Below are positions 1 through 5,980 of a stretch of DNA of 9,043 bases, piece by piece. This DNA comes from Dehalococcoidia bacterium. Lineage in GTDB: Bacteria; Chloroflexota; Dehalococcoidia; UBA2979. Made by a program: the position numbers and the translations under genes. The first letter of the stretch is position 1; each line of letters starts with the position of its first letter. The DNA lies in the NCBI GenBank assembly GCA_030745285.1, contig JASLOV010000034.1:1-9043 (forward strand), in the 5' to 3' direction. A model generated the notes under the pieces. That model saw only the letters and a list, made by a program, of their open reading frames with translations. It made no database searches and had not been told where the DNA came from.

Positions 1-258
1 GTGGTGGACCGGTTCGAGGAAGCGGACAAGCGGGGTGTCATCCGGTTGTACTGCTCGATCCTGGTCGAGCAGGCGTCTCAGAAGCCGATCATCATCGGCC
101 GCGGCGGTTCGATGATCAAGCGGATCGGCACCGAAGCCAGGCTGGATCTGGAGCGGTTCTTCGACGCGCGGGTCTATCTGGATCTGCACGTGAAGGTGCG
201 GGCCGAGTGGCGCGAGGACGACCGGCTGCTGGACGACCTCGGCATGGGTCGACGGTAG
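1..258 (+). CDS. era: GTPase Era, C-terminal fragment (KH domain); 5' end outside window
   Basis: This is the 3' end of a gene for Era, the GTPase that binds the 3' end of 16S rRNA and assists 30S subunit maturation. The 85 visible residues are the C-terminal KH RNA-binding domain. They include the family stretch 'SQKPIIIGRGG', whose GxxG loop (GRGG) is at visible residues 33-36, followed by 'IGTEARLDLERFF' and 'VYLDLHVKV', both very close to known Era C-termini. The GTG at position 1 is an internal valine codon and not the start, because the G domain and the start of the KH domain must lie upstream. The reading frame ends at TAG (256-258). The last base of that stop is also the first base of a long inverted repeat. 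Identification is from recognised family sequence. Confidence 0.95.
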   Translation: MVDRFEEADKRGVIRLYCSILVEQASQKPIIIGRGGSMIKRIGTEARLDLERFFDARVYLDLHVKVRAEWREDDRLLDDLGMGRR

Positions 259-417
259 CGGTCCGGGGTGCAACTGCCGCTGCATTCGACCGCCGATGCA
301 TCCCGCCCGGCGTCGTGACTCATCGGTCACATACTCCCGGCATGTTCCCTCTTCGCGCCTAGCCGGGCGGGCGCCTCGACGTTCTCGGTGCGACGCTGCA
401 GTTGCACCCCGGACCGC
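258..417. repeat. 160-bp element bounded by a perfect 20-bp inverted repeat (era-mgtE intergenic)
   Basis: The arms at 258-277 (beginning gcggtccggggtgcaac) and 398-417 (ending gttgcaccccggaccgc) are exact reverse complements over 20 bp. After one mismatch (278/397), two more pairs follow (279-280 with 395-396). The arms are separated by 120 bp and begin on the final base of the era stop codon. No target-site duplication is evident: the flanks read ...gacggta and aagcggc... There is no transposase or other ORF inside, and no T-tract right after the right arm, so it is neither a classical intrinsic terminator nor a proven MITE. It could be a non-autonomous element, a dispersed palindromic repeat, or a structured transcript segment between era and mgtE. 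The symmetry is seen directly; the function is unknown. Confidence 0.8.
302..371. repeat. Nested 10-bp inverted repeat inside the 160-bp element
   Basis: Positions 302-311 (cccgcccggc) and 362-371 (gccgggcggg) are perfect reverse complements and sit concentrically inside the 20-bp repeat. Between them lies a small hairpin with gtgac at 315-319 pairing with gtcac at 326-330 around a 6-nt loop. An alternative stem, ccgatg 293-298 with catcgg 321-326, would compete with these pairings or form a pseudoknot. The nesting gives a long rod with internal loops if transcribed. I infer possible structure only; no known RNA family was recognised. Confidence 0.6.
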
Positions 418-429
418 AAGCGGCTTCTG

Positions 430-438
430 TGGTATCTT
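430..438 (+). promoter_or_regulatory. Weak extended -10 candidate upstream of mgtE
   Basis: TGG followed by TATCTT (433-438) fits the TGn-TATAAT extended -10 pattern, with four of six matches in the hexamer. No good -35 hexamer lies 16-18 bp upstream; that position falls in the right arm of the inverted repeat. If used, it would start an mgtE transcript with a leader of about 70 nt that excludes the inverted-repeat element. Confidence 0.25.
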
Positions 439-513
439 TAGTGGTTGCCGATCGCACCATGAACGACGACAGTCACCCATCGGACCGTAGACCCACTGCC
501 GCGAGAGTGGACC

Positions 514-1878
514 ATGCCTGCCCAGCGCCGAATCGATCTGGTGCTCGAGTCAGTCAAGCGACTGCAGCGGATTGGTGCGGACGCTAACCTCCTCAACCTC
601 CTTCAGAAGCAGCACCCCGCCGACCTCGCCCAGATCTTTGGTGAACTGACGGAGCGCGACCGCCGCGACGCCTTCGCGTTGCTGGTGGAGCGCTACAGCC
701 GCCTCGCGATGGAGGCGATCAGCGAGCTGGAGCCGGAAGACGGCGCCGCCATGCTGGGCGATCGGTCGGCCGAGGAGCTGGCGCCGCTGCTGCAGGAACT
801 CCCGAGCGACGACGCCGCGGCGTTGATCGAGCATCTGCCTGACGAGGTGTCGGCCCAGGTCCTCGAATTGCTGGAACGGCGTGAGGCCGGCGACGTGCAG
901 AACCTGCTCGAGTACGCGGAGCAGACTGCCGGCCGCATCATGAACCCGCACGTCTTCGCGCTGTCGGAGGATCTGACGGTGGGGGAGGCGATCGCCGCGC
1001 TGCAGACCTCTCGCGACGTCGAGATGGTCTTCTACGTCTATGTCGTCGACGTGCGCCGGCATCTGGTCGGGGTGGTCTCACTCCGCCGGTTGCTGCTGGT
1101 GTCGACCGAGACGCCCCTCAAGCGGATCATGACGACCGACATCATGAGCGCGCGCGTTGACACCGACCAGGAGGAAGTCGCGCGCGTCGTGGCGTCGTAC
1201 AACCTGCTGGCGATGCCTGTCGTCGATGAGGAGCACAAGCTCGTCGGAATCATCACGGTCGACGATGTGATCGACGTCATCAAGGACGAGGCGACCGAGG
1301 ATATCTATCGGCTGGCCGGCATGGCGGGTGACGAGCACGTGTCGACCCCAGCGAAGGAAGCGTTGCGTAAGCGCCTGCCCTGGCTGGGCGTCAACCTGGC
1401 GACGGCCGTCATGGCGGCGATGGTCGTGGCGCTCTTCCAGGAGACGATCAGCCAGGTCGTCGCCCTGGCGGTGTTCATGCCGGTGGTGGCGGGCATGGGC
1501 GGCAACGCGGCCACCCAGACCCTGACGGTCACCGTGCGCGGGATCGCACTCGGCGAGTTGACCTGGGGCAATTCTCGCAAGGCGCTGGTGAAGGAGATGC
1601 TCATCGGGCTGGGCAACGGGCTCGTGCTGGGCCTGGTCGCGGCGGGGGTCGCCTGGGCGATGCAGGGCGACCCGATTCTCGGGATGATTCTCGGTCTGGC
1701 CATGGTCCTGAACATGCTCGTGGCAGCGACGGCCGGCACGCTGATTCCGATCGTCCTGCGGGCGCTGAACGTCGATCCGGCGCTGGCCTCGTCGGTCTTC
1801 ATCACGACCCTGACCGATGTGTTCGGTTTCCTGTCGTTTCTCGGGCTGGCCACGGTGTTCCTGAGCTATCTCAGCTAG
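514..1878 (+). CDS. mgtE: Magnesium transporter/channel MgtE
   Basis: Full-length (454 aa) inner-membrane Mg2+ channel/transporter of the MgtE family, close to the usual ~450 aa. Domains in order: cytosolic MgtE N-domain (about residues 15-125, with repeated acidic 'ADLAQIFGELTERDR' type helices); two CBS domains (about 135-200 and 203-265), including 'IMTTDIMSARVDTDQEEVAR' and 'VDDVIDVIKDEATEDIYRLAGM'; then five hydrophobic segments (about 288-308, 312-334, 355-380, 387-414, 425-453). The pore signature PVVAGMGGNA is at 323-332, followed by ATQTLTVTVRG. The TM5 aspartate that coordinates Mg2+ in the Thermus protein corresponds to Asp435 in 'TLTDVFGF'. In the family, the N and CBS domains bind Mg2+ and close the pore at high cytosolic Mg2+. 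The ATG at 514 is chosen because the N-domain begins at once; only a weak purine-rich stretch (502-509) precedes it. No Mg-sensing leader was recognised. Confidence 0.97.
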   Translation: MPAQRRIDLVLESVKRLQRIGADANLLNLLQKQHPADLAQIFGELTERDRRDAFALLVERYSRLAMEAISELEPEDGAAMLGDRSAEELAPLLQELPSDDAAALIEHLPDEVSAQVLELLERREAGDVQNLLEYAEQTAGRIMNPHVFALSEDLTVGEAIAALQTSRDVEMVFYVYVVDVRRHLVGVVSLRRLLLVSTETPLKRIMTTDIMSARVDTDQEEVARVVASYNLLAMPVVDEEHKLVGIITVDDVIDVIKDEATEDIYRLAGMAGDEHVSTPAKEALRKRLPWLGVNLATAVMAAMVVALFQETISQVVALAVFMPVVAGMGGNAATQTLTVTVRGIALGELTWGNSRKALVKEMLIGLGNGLVLGLVAAGVAWAMQGDPILGMILGLAMVLNMLVAATAGTLIPIVLRALNVDPALASSVFITTLTDVFGFLSFLGLATVFLSYLS

Positions 1879-1950
1879 CGGGTGGTGGCGCACGCGCCGA
1901 CGGCATCGAGACGCACCGACGCCATGGGCTGCCGGCGACCGCTGGGGACT

Positions 1951-1958
1951 GCTAGAAT
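1951..1958 (+). promoter_or_regulatory. Extended -10 promoter candidate upstream of recO
   Basis: The 136-bp gap between mgtE and recO contains TG (1950-1951), one base, then TAGAAT (1953-1958). This matches TGn-TATAAT with five of six bases in the hexamer. The -35 region 17 bp upstream (around 1930-1935) is poor, which is tolerated for extended -10 promoters. Transcription would begin near 1965, leaving a leader of about 50 nt before the recO ATG at 2015. This suggests recO-glyQ-glyS-ppdK can be transcribed independently of mgtE. No T-tract terminator follows mgtE, so read-through is also possible. Confidence 0.4.
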
Positions 1959-2014
1959 ACGGCGCGTCGGGAGCGGTCGGTCGACCAGGCCTGCCGGCTG
2001 CTCGGCGACTGGTC

Positions 2015-2761
2015 ATGCCGCAGTTCACGTCGGAGGCGCTCGTGCTACGCACCTACCGGTTGGGCGAAGCCGACCGGATCGTGGTCTTCCTGACGAGCGA
2101 TCGCGGCAAGAAGCGGGGCGTGGCCAAGGGGGCCCGGCGGACGCGGTCCCGGTTCGTCGGCGCGCTCGAGCCCTTGACGCACGTGCACGTGTCCTATTAC
2201 GAGCGGGAAAACCGGGACCTCGTGCGCGTCAGCGATGTCGAAATGTTGCGGTCACCGTGGTCGGCCCTGGATCCGGACGCTCTGACCTATGTCGGGTACT
2301 TCGCCGAGCTGATCGACGAGTGGGCGCCGGAAGCGGATCCGAATGAGCGCCTGTATCGGTTGGGGGCTTCGGTGATGGAGGCGTTGGCCGGCGGCACGCC
2401 GACGGAGCGATTGGCGAGGTACTTCGAGTACTGGCTCCTCCGGCTGCAAGGCGTGTATCCGTCGGTGCTCGCCTGTCATGGGTGCGGGGCGGACCTGCAA
2501 GTCGATGGCGCGCGGCTGTCTCCCCGGGGCGCCCTGTTTCTCTGCCCCGGGTGCCGGGGCGCGTCGCAGGGCCTGGCGTTGTCGCCGGCATCGATCGCGT
2601 TCCTGCGCGAAGCGGCCCGCGCGCGGCCGTCGAGCCTGGGCGAGTTGTCGTGGTCAGTTCGGGTGGGGCGTGAACTCGAGGCCGCCCACCACGTGTTGAT
2701 TGCGACCCACCTCGAGAAGGAACTGAAGTCGGTGCGCGTCCTGAAGGAGCTGCGGCACTGA
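2015..2761 (+). CDS. recO: DNA repair protein RecO
   Basis: A 248-aa RecO, the mediator that with RecR loads RecA onto SSB-coated single-stranded DNA and anneals complementary strands in RecF-pathway recombination. The N-terminal OB-fold is recognisable from 'SEALVLRTYRLGEADRIVVFLTSDRGKKRGVAKGARR' (about residues 6-42). A helical central domain follows. A zinc-ribbon-like site has Cys154 and Cys157 (CHGC) and Cys177 and Cys180 (CPGC), as in RecO proteins that keep the zinc motif. Length is normal for the family. The ATG at 2015 gives the usual immediate entry into the OB fold. A candidate extended -10 promoter lies about 60 bp upstream, and glyQ follows after 40 bp. Confidence 0.96.
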   Translation: MPQFTSEALVLRTYRLGEADRIVVFLTSDRGKKRGVAKGARRTRSRFVGALEPLTHVHVSYYERENRDLVRVSDVEMLRSPWSALDPDALTYVGYFAELIDEWAPEADPNERLYRLGASVMEALAGGTPTERLARYFEYWLLRLQGVYPSVLACHGCGADLQVDGARLSPRGALFLCPGCRGASQGLALSPASIAFLREAARARPSSLGELSWSVRVGRELEAAHHVLIATHLEKELKSVRVLKELRH

Positions 2762-2801
2762 CGGCCGCGAGGCGGCACTCCGACGTTCGATACGGCCATC
2801 C

Positions 2802-3677
2802 GTGACTCTCCAAGACCTGATCGCCACGTTGTCCGGCTACTGGGCGTCCCGCGGCTGCCTGATCCATCAGCCGCTCGACCTCGAGATCGGCGCGGGCACG
2901 ATGCATCCCGAGACGTTTCTGCGGGTGCTCGGCCCGTCGCCGTGGCGGGTGGCCTACGTGCAGCCCTCGCGGCGGCCGGCGGATGGCCGCTTCGGCGAGA
3001 ACCCGAACCGGCTGTTCAAGCACCACCAGTTCCAGGTGATCCTCAAGCCCGCGCCCGACCGCTCTCAGCAGCTGTATCTCGAGAGCCTCGAAGCGTGCGG
3101 GATCGATTGCGGCGCCCACGACGTCCGGTTCGAGGAGGACAACTGGGAGTCGCCGACGCTGGGGGCCTGGGGGATCGGCTGGCAGGTCATGCTCGACGGC
3201 CAGGAGATCACGCAGTTTACTTACTTTCAGCAGGCAGGCGGGCAAGTGCTGTCGCCGATCTCCACCGAGATCACGTACGGCCTCGAACGGATCGCCATGC
3301 TGTTGCAGCGCGTCGACAACGTCTTCGACCTCGAGTGGGCGCCGGGCGTGAAGTACGGCGCGGTGAGGCAGCAGGAGGAAGTCGAACAGTCGAAGTACGT
3401 GTTCGGGCAGGTCGATCTGGCGCCCATCGAGTTCGCGAAGTTCCACCGCGACCTGTTCGATCGGTATCACGCGTTCGCGACGATGCTGCTCGACTCGCGC
3501 CTCGTGCTCCCCGCGCTGGACTATTGCCTCAAGTGCTCGCACGTGTTCAACGTGCTCGACGCGAGCAGCGGGGTGGGCGTGACCGAGCGGACGGCCTACA
3601 TTCTTCGGGTGCGCCAGCTCGCCGTCGCGATCGCGCGCGCCTACACTGGAGCGGCGGCGGAGGACGTGGATGAGTAG
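2802..3677 (+). CDS. glyQ: Glycyl-tRNA synthetase alpha subunit
   Basis: The 291-aa catalytic alpha subunit of the bacterial alpha2beta2 glycyl-tRNA synthetase, which activates glycine with ATP for transfer to tRNA-Gly. Family landmarks are clear: 'QPLDLEIGAGTMHPETFLRVLGP' near the N-terminus, the motif-2 block VQPSRRPADGR at residues 53-63 followed by FGENPNR, 'EDNWESPTLGAWGIGWQV', 'QFTYFQQ', and the class II motif-3 stretch TYGLER at 158-163. Length is close to the roughly 300 aa usual for GlyQ. The start is GTG at 2802 ('MTLQDLIATLSGYWASRGC'), which aligns with known N-termini; no convincing Shine-Dalgarno lies in the 40-bp gap after recO. glyS follows after 30 bp, consistent with co-expression of the two subunits. 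Confidence 0.97.
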   Translation: MTLQDLIATLSGYWASRGCLIHQPLDLEIGAGTMHPETFLRVLGPSPWRVAYVQPSRRPADGRFGENPNRLFKHHQFQVILKPAPDRSQQLYLESLEACGIDCGAHDVRFEEDNWESPTLGAWGIGWQVMLDGQEITQFTYFQQAGGQVLSPISTEITYGLERIAMLLQRVDNVFDLEWAPGVKYGAVRQQEEVEQSKYVFGQVDLAPIEFAKFHRDLFDRYHAFATMLLDSRLVLPALDYCLKCSHVFNVLDASSGVGVTERTAYILRVRQLAVAIARAYTGAAAEDVDE

Positions 3678-3707
3678 AGGCAGGCCAGTGGCGACAGGGG
3701 CCGCGCG

Positions 3708-5942
3708 GTGAGCGGTGAGCTGCTGATCGAGATCGGCTGCGAGGAGATGCCCGCGAGTTGGCTGCCTCGGCTGACGCGAGACCTCGCGCGGCAGTTGCAG
3801 CAGCGGCTCACTGAGGGGCGAGTCGTGGCCTCGGCGCCGAGCGCGTGCAGTACGCCCCGACGCCTCGTCGTCGCGGTGGCAGGCGTCGCCGAGCGCCAGG
3901 AAGCCCTCGAGGAACTCGTCACCGGGCCGCCCGTGTCGGCGGGCTACACACCCGACGGGACTCCGACCAAGGCCGCGGCGGGATTCGCGCGGAAGCACGG
4001 CGTCGAGGTCTCCGCGCTTGTCGAGGTCGACACACCGAAGGGGCGCTACCTCGCGCACCAGCGCCACCAGGCCGGGCTGCCGACGATCGAGGTGCTGCCC
4101 GCGGTGCTAGCCGCCACCCTGCGCGACCTCGCGTTTCCGAAGCAGATGCAGTGGGATGCGCAGCTCGACGACGGCAAGGGCGAGTTGCCGTTCGGTCGGC
4201 CGATCCGATGGCTCGTGTTCCTGCTCGATGGCCAGATCGTCCCATTCACGATCGGTCGGACGTCCGCGGCGGAGGGCGCCGACGTGGCGGTCGTCGAAGC
4301 GTCCAACGTGACCTTCGGGCATCGCTTTCTCGGGTCGGACCCAGGCGAGCCGGTGACGGTGCACTCGATTGCGGACCATCGCGCGGCGCTCGCCGAACGC
4401 TACGTCGTGCTGGAACGCGACGCGCGTCTCGAGCAGATCCGGACCGCGCTCGTCGCGCTGGCCGAGGAGCACGGCGGTGCGGTGGATCTCGCGTCGCCGA
4501 CGCTGGCGGCGCTGGTCGAGGAAGTGCCCGACCTGGTCGAGTATCCGATGGTCGTGGCCGGCGGGTTCGACGAAGCGTTTCTCGAACTGCCCGGCGAGGT
4601 GCTGGCCACGACGATGATCCACCACCAGCACTTCTTCCCCGTGGCAGCCCGCCAGAACGGGCTGGCGCCCACATTTCTCGCCGTGACGAACACGGCGCCC
4701 GAGAACGCGGAGCGCGTCTCGCGAAACGCCGAGCGCGTGCTGGCCGCGCGCCTGCGCGACGCGAGGTTCTTCTGGGAGGCCGATCGCAAGGTGCCGCTCG
4801 AGTCTCGGTTCGAGCGCCTGGCGACGGTGCTGTTCCACAAGCGCTTGGGCAGCTATCGCGAGAAATCGGACCGGATGGAGGAGCTGGTCGGCTGGATTGC
4901 CCGCGACGTTCTCGATCGCGACGACGCGCGGGCGGACGCGCGGTCGGCGGCGCGTCTGGCCAAGGCCGATCTGGCCACCGAGATGGTCGGGGAGTTCGCC
5001 GAACTGCAGGGCGTGATGGGTGGGATCTATGCGCGCGAGCAGCAGTTGCCAGAGCCGGTCTGGCAGGCGATCTACCATCACTACCTGCCCGTGAGCCCGG
5101 AGCCGACGGCCGCTCCGGCCAAGGCGGATCTGGGTGCCGGCGCGGTCACCTGGGCCGCGGTCGCGCTGGCCGACAAACTGGATACGATCGTCGGCTTGTT
5201 CCGTGCGGGCGAACGTCCGACCGGTTCGCGCGACCCATTCGGGCTGCGCCGCCAGGCGCACGGTGTCTTCAAGGTCCTCATCGACTTGCCGGAGCTGACC
5301 GGGCTTTCATCCCGCCCCAGCCTCGGCGCTCTCCTCTCGGCGGCTGACAAGCCTTTCAAGACCGAGGATCCAGAGAAGGAGATCGAGGTCGGTGCCGAGT
5401 TGCTTGGCTTCATGCTCGAACGGCTGCAGTACGTGCTCGAGCAACGAGGTCACGACATTCGCAACGTTCGAGCCGTCGTCGGCGCCATGGGGACGAACGT
5501 GATTCCGCTGGACGCGCTGCGAAAGCTCGAGGTCCTACCGGAGTTCACGGAGTCCGCCGAGTTCAGGCAGCTCGCCGTGGCATTCAAGCGCGTGAGGAAC
5601 ATCGCGCGTGAGCTCCCGGTCGAGGAGTTTGAATCGGCGGAGGCCACCGGTGGTGAGCTGGGCCTGTCCTTGCAGGAGCCGGCGGAGAAGGAGCTGCTGA
5701 AGGAGATCGAGACCCGTCAGCCCGTATTCGACGCGGCTCTCGCCACCGGCAAGGATTTTCGTCGGGGCTTCGCTGAGGCGGCGAAGTTCGGCCCCGCCGT
5801 CGATCGGTTCTTTACGGACGTCTTCGTCATGGTGGATGATCCGGTCGTCCGAACCGCTAGGCTCAGGCTGATGAAGCGGTTGGAGCGTGTGATTCTGCAA
5901 CTGGGGGACATTTCGGAGATCGTCGCGGACGCGGAGGGGTGA
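3708..5942 (+). CDS. glyS: Glycyl-tRNA synthetase beta subunit
   Basis: The 744-aa beta subunit that recognises and binds tRNA-Gly in partnership with GlyQ. It opens with the family motif 'LLIEIGCEEMPASWLPRL'. It continues with 'ELPFGRPIRWLVFLLDGQIVPF', 'FGHRFLGSDPG' and 'FLELPGEVLATTMIHHQHFFPV'. It carries the HD-like domain around ALADKL (486-491) and 'PTGSRDPFGLRRQAHGVFKV', and ends with a DALR-type anticodon-binding region containing 'AVAFKRVRNIARE'. It is somewhat longer than the 689 aa of the E. coli protein, but no inserted foreign domain is obvious. The start is GTG at 3708, preceded by a purine-rich caggggc at 3695-3701 about 7 bases upstream. It lies 30 bp after glyQ. Its TGA stop at 5940-5942 overlaps a possible upstream GTG start of ppdK at 5939. 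Confidence 0.96.
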   Translation: MSGELLIEIGCEEMPASWLPRLTRDLARQLQQRLTEGRVVASAPSACSTPRRLVVAVAGVAERQEALEELVTGPPVSAGYTPDGTPTKAAAGFARKHGVEVSALVEVDTPKGRYLAHQRHQAGLPTIEVLPAVLAATLRDLAFPKQMQWDAQLDDGKGELPFGRPIRWLVFLLDGQIVPFTIGRTSAAEGADVAVVEASNVTFGHRFLGSDPGEPVTVHSIADHRAALAERYVVLERDARLEQIRTALVALAEEHGGAVDLASPTLAALVEEVPDLVEYPMVVAGGFDEAFLELPGEVLATTMIHHQHFFPVAARQNGLAPTFLAVTNTAPENAERVSRNAERVLAARLRDARFFWEADRKVPLESRFERLATVLFHKRLGSYREKSDRMEELVGWIARDVLDRDDARADARSAARLAKADLATEMVGEFAELQGVMGGIYAREQQLPEPVWQAIYHHYLPVSPEPTAAPAKADLGAGAVTWAAVALADKLDTIVGLFRAGERPTGSRDPFGLRRQAHGVFKVLIDLPELTGLSSRPSLGALLSAADKPFKTEDPEKEIEVGAELLGFMLERLQYVLEQRGHDIRNVRAVVGAMGTNVIPLDALRKLEVLPEFTESAEFRQLAVAFKRVRNIARELPVEEFESAEATGGELGLSLQEPAEKELLKEIETRQPVFDAALATGKDFRRGFAEAAKFGPAVDRFFTDVFVMVDDPVVRTARLRLMKRLERVILQLGDISEIVADAEG

Positions 5943-5980
5943 GCCGTCGGTCGCGACAGACGCAGGGGCTAGAACAGTCG

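Noticed and set aside
1..3. GTG at position 1 as the start of a small KH-domain protein
   Set aside because: The sequence matches the interior of the Era C-terminal domain, so the frame continues upstream of the window.
258..417. Integron attC site or M-box magnesium riboswitch
   Set aside because: The ends do not match the RYYYAAC / GTTRRRY attC consensus, and no integrase or cassette genes are present. The characteristic conserved M-box segments are also not seen.
1887..1898. Small hairpin ggcg-cacg-cgcc after mgtE as a terminator
   Set aside because: A 4-bp stem without a T-tract is insufficient evidence.
1882..2346. ORF starting just after mgtE and running into recO
   Set aside because: It overlaps 332 bases of clear recO in another frame and its product is Arg/Gly-rich without family resemblance.
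2229..4067. Long antisense open frame (612 codons) across recO, glyQ and the start of glyS
   Set aside because: It opposes three well-identified genes and its translation is a low-complexity Arg/Pro/Ala/His-rich shadow typical of GC-rich codon usage. No recognisable domain.
3845..5347. Same-strand alternative-frame ORF (500 codons) within glyS
   Set aside because: Arg/Gly/Ala-rich out-of-frame translation of a clear glyS; no domain or start context.
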